Shown piece after piece: positions 52,558 to 61,678 of a stretch of DNA of 64,000 nt. Every line of letters begins with the position of its first letter. Positions within the stretch are counted from its first letter, which is position 1. Origin of the DNA: Reyranella sp. (GTDB lineage: Bacteria > Pseudomonadota > Alphaproteobacteria > Reyranellales > Reyranellaceae). Where the stretch lies: the NCBI RefSeq assembly GCF_004296935.1, contig NZ_SCVH01000160.1, positions 31,462 to 95,461 of the forward strand, in the 5' to 3' direction. A model generated the notes under the pieces. The model made no database searches, was not told the origin of the DNA, and was given only the letters and a program-made list of their open reading frames with translations. Made by a program: the position numbers and the translations under genes.

Positions 52558-53460
52558 CTATCTCCGCGGCGCGGCGCCGACGGGCGTGCCGGCGGCTGGC
52601 GCGTGGTGGGCGTGGGTGTATTTGGCGATGATCGAGTCGAACAGCCTGGGCTCGACCGCCGAATAATAGGTGATGGGATGCAGCCGGCTCTTGGCGGTGA
52701 GCGCGGTGTAGGTCGGCGCATCCAGCTTTGCCGGCGCCTGCCTGGCCTTGGCCACCCAGACGTCGAAATCCGCCGGGCCGAGCGAGAGGACCTCGAAGAA
52801 CTGGTCGGAAAAGCCGCCACCACTGTACATGCTGTTGCGCCCGACGAACTTGCCCGGCTGGTCGGCCAACAGCTGCAGGCGCGTCTGCATGCCGGCCATG
52901 GCGTAGATCTGGCCAGCGAGCTGCGGCACGTAGAACGAGTTCATCACCGTGTCGGAGGTGATCCGCAGGCTGACCGGCCGGCCGCTGGGGAAGGCGAGCT
53001 GGTTGACGACGGCGATGCCCTGGTCGGGATAGATGAACAGCCACTTCCAGTCCTGCGCCACCACCTGGACCTCGAGCGGCGGCACGGCGGCATCGATCGG
53101 CCGGTAGGGGTCGAGCTTGTGGGTGCTGCGCCACACCAGGACGGCGACGGCGATCACGATCACGGCCGGCACCAGCCAGACGAAGGCGTCGAGCCGCAGC
53201 GACTCGGCCCATTTGGGGGCGTAGGCGGCCTTGGTATTGGAAGCGCGATACCGCCACGCGAATGCGAGAGTGAGCACGATGACCGGAACGACGACCAGCA
53301 TCATCACGAAGAAGGCGTCGAACAGGAGGTCGCGCTCGGCGAGCGCGATCGGCCCCTTGGGATCGAGGACAGCGGAACGCCGGAGGTCACAGGCGCCAGC
53401 CAGGAGCGCGGCGGCGATGACCATCATCGGCCGAAGCAATTTATCGACAGCCAGTGTCAC
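52558..53460 (-). CDS. cyoA: Quinol oxidase subunit II
   Basis: 300 residues if read from the GTG at 53460; an ATG at 53427 is an alternative. Lipobox LLAGAC, two membrane helices and a periplasmic cupredoxin domain. The Cu_A ligands are missing ([23 protein letters not shown] has no Cys pair), which marks a quinol rather than a cytochrome c oxidase. First gene of cyoABCD. Confidence 0.92.
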   Translation of the reverse strand: MTLAVDKLLRPMMVIAAALLAGACDLRRSAVLDPKGPIALAERDLLFDAFFVMMLVVVPVIVLTLAFAWRYRASNTKAAYAPKWAESLRLDAFVWLVPAVIVIAVAVLVWRSTHKLDPYRPIDAAVPPLEVQVVAQDWKWLFIYPDQGIAVVNQLAFPSGRPVSLRITSDTVMNSFYVPQLAGQIYAMAGMQTRLQLLADQPGKFVGRNSMYSGGGFSDQFFEVLSLGPADFDVWVAKARQAPAKLDAPTYTALTAKSRLHPITYYSAVEPRLFDSIIAKYTHAHHAPAAGTPVGAAPRR

Positions 53461-53472
53461 GCTCCCCCGTCC

Positions 53473-53490
53473 ATACTCGTCCTTGAGTAT
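53473..53490. promoter_or_regulatory. Inverted repeat upstream of cyoA
   Basis: ATACTC (53473-53478) and GAGTAT (53485-53490) form a dyad around GTCCTT, flanked by CTCCCC and GGGGAG arms (53462-53467 and 53493-53498). It sits directly before the cyoA start and could be an operator or an RNA hairpin. No known consensus recognised. Confidence 0.4.
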
Positions 53491-53563
53491 TCAGGGGAGA
53501 GTGAAGCTACGCCTTGTGTTGGGCAATGATTCTTTTGCCGCGCAGAGACTGCGAACGACGCGC

Positions 53564-53926
53564 CTAGAGCTTTTGACCCGCAGCCGGCTTGCCTTGCGGA
53601 TCCTTGGCCGTGCAAACGTCGGCCCGCAGCCGGTCCTTCAGGGCCGCGATCTGGTCCTCGATCTGCTTGTTGGCGGCCTTCTGCTTCTCGATCTGGTCTT
53701 CCAGCGCCTTGACCTGGGCGGCGTCGGGGCCCGGCGGAGCGGGCGGCGCCGGCGGCGCGGGGAGCTGCACCGCCACGTTCACGATCGGGCGGTAAAAGAG
53801 GTACCAGCCCAGGCCGAGGCCGACGGCCACCAGCAGGAAGCCGCCCACCAGGCCGCCGAGGATCAGCGGCCAGCGGGGGCGCGCCTGTTCCTGGACGGGG
53901 CGTTCTTGCGATGCGGGGTCGGACAT
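53564..53926 (-). CDS. Single-pass membrane protein with coiled coil
   Basis: 120 residues: N-terminal basic segment, membrane helix at about 20-45 (LILGGLVGGFLLVAVGLGLGWYLF), Pro-rich spacer (APPAPPAPPGP), coiled coil (VKALEDQIEKQKAANKQIEDQIAALKDRLRADVC). Family not recognised. Its arrangement echoes the SrfA-like paralogs, which also follow a membrane helix with a Pro-rich segment and a coiled coil ending in Cys, but without their N-terminal domain. It lies upstream of cyoA, about 100 bp away. Confidence 0.65.
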   Translation of the reverse strand: MSDPASQERPVQEQARPRWPLILGGLVGGFLLVAVGLGLGWYLFYRPIVNVAVQLPAPPAPPAPPGPDAAQVKALEDQIEKQKAANKQIEDQIAALKDRLRADVCTAKDPQGKPAAGQKL

Positions 53927-54054
53927 GGCTCCTCGGGAGGGCTCGTCGGAAGATCAATGGTGTTCTAGCAGACGCCACGCGGGCGGCCGAATTGAGGCGG
54001 ACTTGCGCCCTTCCCGCGACGCCCTAAATTCACTGCAAATCGAGGAGATTGGCA

Positions 54055-55224
54055 ATGACAGCCTGCATCGTCGGATGGTCCCACGGCAAGTTCGGCAAGC
54101 TGGACGGGGAAACCAGTGAATCGCTGGTGGTGAAGGCCGCCACCGAGGCGATCGCCCACGCCGGCATCGAACCGAAGGACGTCGACGTGATCTACGTCGG
54201 CAACATGAACGGCGGCTTCGTGCGCCAGGAGTTCCACTCCTCGCTGGCCCTGCAGGCCCACCCGGATCTCCGCTTCAAGCCCTCGACGCGCGTCGAGAAC
54301 GCCTGCGCCACCGGTTCGGCCGCCATCCACATGGGACTCAACTCGCTGGCCGCCGGCAAGGCGCGCTTCGTGCTGGTGGTCGGCGTCGAGAAGATGACCG
54401 AGCTCAACAGCGCCCAGGCGGGCGAGGTTCTGATCAAGGCCAGCTACGTAGCCGAGGAGGCCAATATCGAGGCGGGCTTCGCCGGCATCTTCGGCAAGAT
54501 CACCTCGGCCTATTTCCAGCGCTACGGCGACAAGTCCGATGCGCTCGCCCGGATCGCCGTGAAGGCGCACAAGAACGGCTCCAAGAATCCCTACGCACAC
54601 TTCCAGAAGGAGTTCGCCTACGACTTCTGCCGCACGCCCTCGGAGAAGAATCCGTTCGTGGCGGGTCCGCTCAAGCGCACCGACTGCTCGCCCGTCACCG
54701 ACGGCGCCGCCGCCGTCGTGCTGGCCGACGTGCAGACCGCGCTCGGCCTCAAGCACGCCATCGCCTTCCGCGCCACCGAGCACGTCAACGACTTCCTGCC
54801 CATGAGCAGGCGCGACATCATCAAGTTCGAGGGCCCGCAGCTTGCCTGGAAGCGGGCGCTGGCCTCGGCCAAGCTCGACCTGCTCGATCTCTCGTTCGTC
54901 GAAAGCCATGACTGCTTCACCTCGGCCGAGCTGATCGAATACGAAGCCATGGGCCTCACCGCTCCGGGCGAAGGCGAACGCGCGATCCTCGAAGGCTGGG
55001 TCGAGCGCGACGGCAAGCTGCCGGTCAATGTCTCGGGCGGCCTCAAAGCCAAGGGCCATCCCGTCGGCGCGACAGGTGTTTCAATGCATGTGATGTCGGC
55101 CATGCAGCTCTCGGGCAGCGCGCCCGAAGGCCTGCAGCTGCCCAAGGCGAAAATCGGCGGCGTGTTCAACATGGGCGGCGCCGCCGTCGCCAACTACGTG
55201 AGCATCCTCGAACCGCTCCGCTGA
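54055..55224 (+). CDS. Thiolase-family acyl-CoA acetyltransferase
   Basis: 389 residues from the ATG at 54055, preceded by GAGGAG. The acyl-accepting Cys lies in VENACATGSAAIHMG, and the C-terminal GGLKAKGHPVGATGVSMH carries the catalytic His. The second Cys of classical thiolases (near GG.AMG at the end) is not evident: the corresponding part reads GVFNMGGAAVANY, so this belongs to the thiolase-like/SCP-x group. Possible role in lipid or side-chain beta-oxidation; substrate unknown. Confidence 0.88.
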   Translation: MTACIVGWSHGKFGKLDGETSESLVVKAATEAIAHAGIEPKDVDVIYVGNMNGGFVRQEFHSSLALQAHPDLRFKPSTRVENACATGSAAIHMGLNSLAAGKARFVLVVGVEKMTELNSAQAGEVLIKASYVAEEANIEAGFAGIFGKITSAYFQRYGDKSDALARIAVKAHKNGSKNPYAHFQKEFAYDFCRTPSEKNPFVAGPLKRTDCSPVTDGAAAVVLADVQTALGLKHAIAFRATEHVNDFLPMSRRDIIKFEGPQLAWKRALASAKLDLLDLSFVESHDCFTSAELIEYEAMGLTAPGEGERAILEGWVERDGKLPVNVSGGLKAKGHPVGATGVSMHVMSAMQLSGSAPEGLQLPKAKIGGVFNMGGAAVANYVSILEPLR

Positions 55225-55228
55225 ACCG

Positions 55229-56185
55229 ATGAGGGCGGTCAGTCCTCGCGAGAGCGACACCATCCTGGGGGCCATGCGCCAGGTGGCGCTGGCCGGCGGG
55301 CACGCGCTGAGTCACGCCGACACGGCGAGCATCCTGGCCGCCGGGCACTATCTGCTGCGCCGGCCCGACCTCACCGATATCAGCACCTTGCCCGCCATCG
55401 AGCCCGCCGATCTCGTCGCGATCCTGAAGGAGCGTGAGGTGGCGGCCGAAGCCGTAAAATATCTCGCCATCATGGCCATGGTCGACGGCACGCTCGACAC
55501 GGAAAAGCTGAAGCGGGTGCTGGAATATTCCCGCACGCTCGATATCGAGGCCGACTACCTCACCGATCTCGTCGAAGCGGCCTCGGGCCATCTTGCCTGG
55601 GCCACCGCGGATATGTGGCGCAAGAATTTCGACAGCGTCCTCAGTCGCTCTTCCGAAGGCCTCGACCCCGGCGTGTGGATCCGGCCCTATGAAGGTGCGA
55701 ATGGCGACCCCGCGCTGGCCGCCCGCTACGAGGCGCTGGGCAAGCTGCCGCAGAATACCTTCGGCAAGGCGCTGTGGGACTTCGACAAGAAGAACGGCTA
55801 CCCCTTCCCCGGCGATCCGACAGCGCTCAACGCCGCGTTCGGCACGCCGCACGATTCCACGCACGTGATCTCGGGCTACGACACCAGCGCGCGCGGCGAG
55901 CTCCTCGTCTCCACCTTCACCGCCGGCATGCACCCGATCAATCCCATGAGCGGGCACATCCTGCCGGTGATCTTCTTCTTCCACTTCGGCGAGCAGCTGA
56001 ACGACGTCGGCCATGCCGGCAAAGGTGGCCTCGATCCCGACGAGTTCTGGCATGCCTGGGCGCGCGGCGAGGAGATGACGATCGATATCTTCGATCCCAG
56101 GTGGAACGTCTGGGATTGGGTCGAGCGCGACCTGGAAGAGCTGCGGCGCGACTGGAACGTCGCGCCGCCGGGCCACGGGTTCTAG
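55229..56185 (+). CDS. TerB-like plus Coq4-like protein of unknown function
   Basis: 318 residues. The N-terminal part (about 1-120) resembles the helical TerB fold (AIMAMVDGTLDTEKLKRVLEYSRTLDIEADYL). The C-terminal part has a Coq4-like metal motif, HDSTHVISGYDTSARGELL at about residues 208-226, compared with HDxxHxxxGY of Coq4 in ubiquinone synthesis, and a later FFFHFGEQ. It begins five bases after the thiolase gene. A role in quinone or lipid metabolism is possible; the domain calls come from motifs only. Confidence 0.65.
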   Translation: MRAVSPRESDTILGAMRQVALAGGHALSHADTASILAAGHYLLRRPDLTDISTLPAIEPADLVAILKEREVAAEAVKYLAIMAMVDGTLDTEKLKRVLEYSRTLDIEADYLTDLVEAASGHLAWATADMWRKNFDSVLSRSSEGLDPGVWIRPYEGANGDPALAARYEALGKLPQNTFGKALWDFDKKNGYPFPGDPTALNAAFGTPHDSTHVISGYDTSARGELLVSTFTAGMHPINPMSGHILPVIFFFHFGEQLNDVGHAGKGGLDPDEFWHAWARGEEMTIDIFDPRWNVWDWVERDLEELRRDWNVAPPGHGF

Positions 56186-56186
56186 A

Positions 56187-56981
56187 TCAGACGACCGGGC
56201 TGGCGCCGCCGTCGACGTTGATGGCAACGCCGGTGACGAACGAGCCCGCGTCCGAGCACAGGAAGCAGGCCATGCGGGCGAATTCCTCGGCCTTGCCCAT
56301 GCGGCCGAGCGGGATGCGGCCCTTGGCCATGCCGTCGATGAACTGCTGGTAGGTCTTGCCGTCGTTCGCCGCCTTGTGGCGGCGCTGCCACTGGTCGCTC
56401 TCGATCAGGCCGACGAGCATGGCATTCACGAGCACGCCGTGCTGGGCATTCTCCTGGCTCATCGCCTTGGTGAGCGCGAGGCCGGCGGCGCGGCTGACGC
56501 TGGTCGGCGTCGAGTTGGCACCGGGCGCCTTGGCGCCGATGTTGAGGACATTGACGATGCGGCCCCACTTGCGCTCGCGCATGCCGGGCAGGACGAGTCG
56601 CGCCAGGCGGATGGCGGCGAACAGCTTCAGGTCGAGATCGCCCTGCCAGTCCTCGTCGGTCACGGTATCGAAGGGCTTGGCATGGCTGATGCCGGCATTG
56701 TTCACCAGGATGTCGACCTTGCCGAAATCGGCCACGACCTTCTTGATGGTGTCGGCGATCGGCTGGGCCTTGGAGACGTCGCAGGAATAGGCCTCGATCT
56801 TGGTATTGGCCTTGCCGGCGGCCTTGGCGACTTCGGCCTTGGCGGCCGCCAGCGCATCGGCCTTGCGCGCGAGGATCGCCACCGAGCCGCCCGAAGCCGC
56901 GAATTCCTTGGCCATGGCGAGGCCGAGACCGGTGCTGGCACCGGTGATCACGGCCACGCGGCCATCCATACGTACGTCCAT
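56187..56981 (-). CDS. Short-chain dehydrogenase/reductase with altered active site
   Basis: 264 residues with an intact SDR nucleotide motif (VAVITGASTGLGLAMAKEF) and NNAGIS. At the place of the catalytic YxxxK, the sequence reads TPTSVSRAAGLALTK, so Tyr is Thr and Lys is Arg. The rest (GRIVNVLNIG, NAMLVGLIES, GVAINVDGGAS) is normal for the family. This could be a non-canonical active enzyme or one using another residue. Two bases separate its stop from that of the convergent TerB/Coq4-like gene. Confidence 0.85.
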   Translation of the reverse strand: MDVRMDGRVAVITGASTGLGLAMAKEFAASGGSVAILARKADALAAAKAEVAKAAGKANTKIEAYSCDVSKAQPIADTIKKVVADFGKVDILVNNAGISHAKPFDTVTDEDWQGDLDLKLFAAIRLARLVLPGMRERKWGRIVNVLNIGAKAPGANSTPTSVSRAAGLALTKAMSQENAQHGVLVNAMLVGLIESDQWQRRHKAANDGKTYQQFIDGMAKGRIPLGRMGKAEEFARMACFLCSDAGSFVTGVAINVDGGASPVV

Positions 56982-57009
56982 AAAAGTCTCCTCCGTTCAG
57001 GCTTTCACT

Positions 57010-59322
57010 CTATGCCTTAACTGTAGCGATTGCCGCGAGCACGCGCTCGGGCGTCGCCGGCGCGTCGAGCCGCACTGCGGTCTTGCCGTCGCCCGCGGCC
57101 GCGATGGCATCTTTTAGGGCGGTCCAGACCGCCGTCGCCAGCAGCAGCGGCGGCTCGCCCACCGCCTTGGAGCGGAAGATCGTGGCTTCGCGCGAGGCTG
57201 CGTTGTCGAGCATCTTCACATTGAACACCGCCGGTGCGTCGCGGCTGCCGGGGATCTTGTAGGTCGAGGGGCCGACGGTGCGCAGCCGGCCCTTGGCGTC
57301 CCACCACAGCTCCTCGCAGGTGAACCAGCCCTGGCCCTGCACGAAGGCGCCCTCAATCTGGCCGAGATCGATCGCGGGATTGAGCGAGGCGCCGCAGTCC
57401 TGCACCAGGTCGGCCCGCAGCACGCGGCTCTCGCCGGTCAGCGTATCGATCGCAACTTCCGCCATCGCCGCGCCAAAGGAGAAATAGAAGAACGGCCGGC
57501 CGCGCATCGCCGCGGCATCCCAGTGGATCTTGGGCGTCTTGTAGAAACCGGTCGCCGACAGCGAGACGCGGCCCAGCCAGCAGAGCCTCGCCAGCTCGCC
57601 GAAGCTCACGACCTGGTTGCTGCCGGGCCGATTTGAATTAGGCGGGGCGATCCGCACGTTGCCGTCGGCGAATTCGATCTCGCTCTCGGCCGCGCCGAAA
57701 TGTTCCGAGGCGAAGGCGACCATGCGGCTCTTGATGGTGTTGGCCGCCTCCCACGCCGCCCAGCCGTTGAGATCGGAGCCGGTCGAGGCCGCCGTCGGCG
57801 AAGTGTTGGGCACCTCGGCGGTCGAGGTGGCGCTGGGCCGGATGCGGTCGATCTCGACCTTGAAGACCTCGGCCACGACCTGCGCCACCTTGATGAACAG
57901 CCCCTGCCCCATCTCGGTGCCGCCATGGTTCAGGCGGATAGAGCCGTCGGTATAGACATGCACCAGCGCGCCGGCCTGGTTCATGTGCGGCAGGTTGAAG
58001 GAGATGCCGAATTTCAGCGGGAAGAGGCCCAGACCGCACTTCAGGATCGGGCTCGTCCTGTTGAAGGCGTCGATCTCCGCCCGGCGGCGTTCGAAGTCGC
58101 CGGCCCGCTTCACCTCGGCCCAGCAGCGCGCCAGATGGTTCTCGTCGACCGTCTGACCGTAGGGCGTCTCGTCGCCGCCGGCGCCGTAGAAATTGAGTGC
58201 GCGAATCTCGTTGGCGTTGCGCTTGAGATGAAGCGCGATGCGGTCGATGGCGTCTTCCATGACGACCACGCCCTGCGGGCCGCCGAAGCCGCGGAAGGCG
58301 GTGTTGGATTGCTTGTTGGTCTTGCAGGCGTAACCGACCGCGCGGAAGTGCGCGATCCAGTAGGCGTTGTCGGTATGGGTGAGCGCGCGCGCCATCACGC
58401 CGGGCGTGAGGTCGAGGCTGAAACCGGCATCGGCCGCCAGCATCGCATCGAGTGCCAGCACCCGGCCGTCGCCGTCGAAGCCCACGGTGTAGCGGTAGAG
58501 GAAGGGATGGCGCTTGCCGGTCGCGATCATGTCGATCTCGCGCGGCAGGCGGAGTTTCACCGGCCGGCCGGTCCGGTGCGCGGCCAGCGCCGCCGCGCCC
58601 GCCACCCACGAGGCGTTGCTCTCCTTGCCACCGAAGCCGCCGCCCAGGCGGCGCACCACCGCAGTGACGCGATTGAAGTCGCAGCCCAGGAGCTGGGCGC
58701 AGACGTGCTGGACCTCGGTCGGATGCTGGGTCGAGGAATGGACGACGATGTCGCCGTCCTCGCCCGGCAGCGCAAAGGCGATCTGGCCTTCGAGATAGAA
58801 ATGCTCCTGCCCGCCGACGCTGAACTCGGCGCTCAGCCGATGGGGGGCGGTCTTCAGCGCCGCCTCGGGATCGCCGCGCAGGAGCGTCGATGGCGCCTGC
58901 ACGTAGGCCTGCTGGGCGAGCGCGGTTGCGATGTCGAGGATCGCCTCGCTCTCCTCGATCTCGATCACCGCGCGCCCGGCGGCGGCGCGCGCGGCATCAA
59001 GCGTGTCCGCCACCACCATCGCCAGCGGCTGCCCCGCGAACTCGACGCGGTCCACGGCAAACAGCGGCTCCTCCTTGCCCGGACCGGCGGTGCTGTTGCG
59101 GCCGGGAATATCGGCGGCAACGAGCGTCGCCACGACGCCCGGCGAGGCGGCGGCGGCCGAAAGATCGAGCTTGGCCAGACGGCCACTCGCCAACGGGCTC
59201 AGCACCAGCGCGGCATGCAGCGTGCCGGGCGGCTCGGGCATGTCGTCGATATAGAGCGCCTGACCCGTCACATGCTTCAGGGCGCTGTCGTGACGCGCCG
59301 CGCTGTGGACCGCGCCCTTCAC
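57010..59322 (-). CDS. xdhB: Xanthine dehydrogenase-type molybdopterin subunit
   Basis: 770 residues, large subunit of the molybdenum hydroxylase family. Visible are GQEHFYLEGQIAFALPGEDG, RRLGGGFGGKE, AFRGFGGPQGV and the C-terminal KAVGEPPLLLATAVWTALKDAI with the catalytic Glu in GEPP. This is the XdhB form in which FAD is on the other subunit. Overlap of four bases with xdhA. It oxidises hypoxanthine/xanthine or related N-heterocycles. Confidence 0.92.
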   Translation of the reverse strand: MKGAVHSAARHDSALKHVTGQALYIDDMPEPPGTLHAALVLSPLASGRLAKLDLSAAAASPGVVATLVAADIPGRNSTAGPGKEEPLFAVDRVEFAGQPLAMVVADTLDAARAAAGRAVIEIEESEAILDIATALAQQAYVQAPSTLLRGDPEAALKTAPHRLSAEFSVGGQEHFYLEGQIAFALPGEDGDIVVHSSTQHPTEVQHVCAQLLGCDFNRVTAVVRRLGGGFGGKESNASWVAGAAALAAHRTGRPVKLRLPREIDMIATGKRHPFLYRYTVGFDGDGRVLALDAMLAADAGFSLDLTPGVMARALTHTDNAYWIAHFRAVGYACKTNKQSNTAFRGFGGPQGVVVMEDAIDRIALHLKRNANEIRALNFYGAGGDETPYGQTVDENHLARCWAEVKRAGDFERRRAEIDAFNRTSPILKCGLGLFPLKFGISFNLPHMNQAGALVHVYTDGSIRLNHGGTEMGQGLFIKVAQVVAEVFKVEIDRIRPSATSTAEVPNTSPTAASTGSDLNGWAAWEAANTIKSRMVAFASEHFGAAESEIEFADGNVRIAPPNSNRPGSNQVVSFGELARLCWLGRVSLSATGFYKTPKIHWDAAAMRGRPFFYFSFGAAMAEVAIDTLTGESRVLRADLVQDCGASLNPAIDLGQIEGAFVQGQGWFTCEELWWDAKGRLRTVGPSTYKIPGSRDAPAVFNVKMLDNAASREATIFRSKAVGEPPLLLATAVWTALKDAIAAAGDGKTAVRLDAPATPERVLAAIATVKA

Positions 59323-60701
59323 AGCGCCTCGACCTCGACCGCGCGCCCGGGCTCGGCGATGCGCAGTTCCAGACGGCGCAGCAGGTTGGCGGCAACGGTG
59401 AGGCGATAGGCGGCCGAGCCGCGCCAGTCGTCGATCGGCTGAAAATCCTTCGGAACCGCCGCCACCGCCGCGGCAAATCCTTCCTTCATCAGCGCCGCTT
59501 CGACGTGGCGGGCGCGTTTGGGTGTTGCCGCCATGCCACCGAAGCCGATGCGCACGTCCTCGACTTTTCCGTTCTTGATCCGCAGGCGATAACCCGCGGC
59601 AACCGTGGAGATGTCCTGGTCGCGCCGCTTGCTCACCTTGTCGCAGAAGAAGACTTCGCCCGGCCAGAGTTTTGGCATCGAAATGCTCTGGATCACCTCG
59701 TCGGGCGCCAGCGCGGTCTTGCGGTAGCCGAGGAAGAATTCTTCCAGCGGCAGGTCACGCGCGCCGCGCACGGAAACCAGTTTCAGGCTCGCCTCCAGTG
59801 CCAGCAGCACCGGCGGCATGTCGCCGATCGGCGAGGCCGTGCCGATGTTGCCGCCGATCGTGCCCAGCGACCGGATCTGCCTCGACCCCAGCCGTGCGAG
59901 ATAGGTCCTGAGCGCCGGGTAGTTTGCGATCAGGATCGGCATGGCGGCGGCATAGGTCGCGGCGGCGCCGATCGTGATCTGCTCCTTGTCTTCGGCGATC
60001 GCCGTGAGCTCCCGAACGTGCGCCACATGAATCACCGAGGCCGGCGGCTTGCGCGACCGGCTGGCGAGCAGGCCGAGGTCGGTGGCGCCGGCCAGCAGCA
60101 GCGCCTCCGGATGCGCCGCGCGCAGCTTCAACAATTCCTCGAGCGTGCGCGGGGCAGAGAAGGACCCGCCGAACGCGGCGGAACCCGTGCGCTGCGGCGG
60201 CACCGGTGCCGGCTCGATCGAGAGGCCCGCCACCCTGGTCATGGCCTCGACGATCGGCCGATAGCCGGTGCAGCGGCAGAGATTGCCGGCCAGGGCGTCG
60301 TGGATGGTTTCCAGGTCGGCCTTCTCGGCGCCGGCGGCAAAAGCATAGGCCGACATGACGAAGCCCGGCGTGCAGAAGCCGCATTGGGTGGCGTCGGCCT
60401 CGGCCATCGCCACCTGCACGGCATGCGGGCTACCGTCCGGCCCACTCAGTCCCTCGACCGTGCGCACCGCCTGGCCGTCGATCTGGCCCAGCAGCGCGAT
60501 GCAGGAATTTATCGCCTCACGACGTCCATTGGCCCGCTCCAGCACCACGGTGCAGGCGCCGCAATCGCCCTCGGCGCAGCCTTCCTTGGTGCCTCTGAGC
60601 CCGCGCTGCTCGCGCAGCCAGTCGAGCAGGGTCGTCATCGGCGAGACGCCGGAAAGCTCGACCGGGCCGTCGTTGAGCGTGAAGCGAATGTTATCCGCCA
60701 T
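59319..60701 (-). CDS. xdhA: Xanthine dehydrogenase small subunit (2Fe-2S and FAD)
   Basis: 460 residues from the ATG at 60701. The first [2Fe-2S] site is CAEGDCGAC with a fourth Cys in INSCIAL, the second CGFCTPGF with CRCTGYRP. The FAD domain follows (LLLAGATDLGLLASR, IGGNIGTASPIGDMPP). It delivers electrons from the molybdopterin subunit to NAD+. No xdhC maturation gene is in the window. An earlier in-frame ATG at 60779 would overlap the divergent gene and is not used. Confidence 0.93.
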   Translation of the reverse strand: MADNIRFTLNDGPVELSGVSPMTTLLDWLREQRGLRGTKEGCAEGDCGACTVVLERANGRREAINSCIALLGQIDGQAVRTVEGLSGPDGSPHAVQVAMAEADATQCGFCTPGFVMSAYAFAAGAEKADLETIHDALAGNLCRCTGYRPIVEAMTRVAGLSIEPAPVPPQRTGSAAFGGSFSAPRTLEELLKLRAAHPEALLLAGATDLGLLASRSRKPPASVIHVAHVRELTAIAEDKEQITIGAAATYAAAMPILIANYPALRTYLARLGSRQIRSLGTIGGNIGTASPIGDMPPVLLALEASLKLVSVRGARDLPLEEFFLGYRKTALAPDEVIQSISMPKLWPGEVFFCDKVSKRRDQDISTVAAGYRLRIKNGKVEDVRIGFGGMAATPKRARHVEAALMKEGFAAAVAAVPKDFQPIDDWRGSAAYRLTVAANLLRRLELRIAEPGRAVEVEAL

Positions 60702-60777
60702 GCGAACAGGATGCGGGGCGTTGAAGTGCGGCGCAACCCATGATGCACTCGACGTGCCAAACAAAGAAAGAGATCGC

Positions 60778-61677
60778 ATGGATCCGCACCGCTACAGCTA
60801 CTCCCCCATCGTCGAGCGCCCGAAGCTTTCCTGGCCCAACGGCGCGCGCGTCGCGGTCTGGGTCTGCCCCAACATCGAGCATTACGAATACATCCCCGCC
60901 GAGGTCCGCGTGCGCAACCCGTGGCCGCGCATGCCGCATCCCGACGTGCTGGGCTATGGCGGCCGCGACTACGGCAACCGCGTCGGCCTGTGGCGGATGT
61001 TCGAGGTCCTGGACAAGCACAGCGTGCGCTGCACCGTGTCGCTTTCCATGTCGGTCATAGAAATGTTTCCCGAGATCCTCGAGGCCATGGAGGCCCGGCG
61101 CTGGGAATACATGAGCCACGGCTATCTCAACACGCGCTACCACTGGGGTTATAGCGAAGAGGAAGAACGCGCCGTCATCGAGCACAGCAAGGCCACGCAC
61201 CTCAGGCTGACCGGCCGCAAGCTGCGCGGCTGGTTCTCGCCCGCCATCTCCAACACCTTCAATACGCCCGACCTCGTGAAGGAGGCGGGCCTGGAATACA
61301 TCTGCGACTTCTATCACGACGACCAGCCGACGCCGCTCGCCACCAAGCACGGCCCGCTGATCCACGTGCCCTACACGATGGATCTCAACGATGCGCTGAT
61401 CTACCGCCAGCCGGTCGAGGCCGAGGAATTCGCCCAGATGATCATCGACCATTTCGACACGGTCTATCGCGAGGGGCCGGAGAACGGCCGCGTCATGTGC
61501 ATTGCGCTCCACCCCTACATGATGGGGGCGCCGCATCGCATAAGACATCTCGACCGCGCGCTGGCCTACATCCGACGGCACAAGGACGCCTGGGTCTGCA
61601 CCGCCGAGGAGATCCTCGATCACTACGTGGCCAATGGCCTGAAACCGTACCAGCAGCATCTCGGAAAGGAGGCGTAG
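60778..61677 (+). CDS. PuuE-like polysaccharide deacetylase-family protein, first copy
   Basis: 299 residues, NodB/PuuE fold. Residues in the expected places: WPNGARVAVWVCPNIEHYEY at the start, SHGYLNTRYHW, and a late ALHPYMMGAPHRI. PuuE is a metal-independent allantoinase of this superfamily and acts in purine breakdown; the link with the divergent xanthine dehydrogenase genes supports such a role. Substrate not proven. One base separates it from the second copy. Confidence 0.85.
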   Translation: MDPHRYSYSPIVERPKLSWPNGARVAVWVCPNIEHYEYIPAEVRVRNPWPRMPHPDVLGYGGRDYGNRVGLWRMFEVLDKHSVRCTVSLSMSVIEMFPEILEAMEARRWEYMSHGYLNTRYHWGYSEEEERAVIEHSKATHLRLTGRKLRGWFSPAISNTFNTPDLVKEAGLEYICDFYHDDQPTPLATKHGPLIHVPYTMDLNDALIYRQPVEAEEFAQMIIDHFDTVYREGPENGRVMCIALHPYMMGAPHRIRHLDRALAYIRRHKDAWVCTAEEILDHYVANGLKPYQQHLGKEA

Positions 61678-61678
61678 G

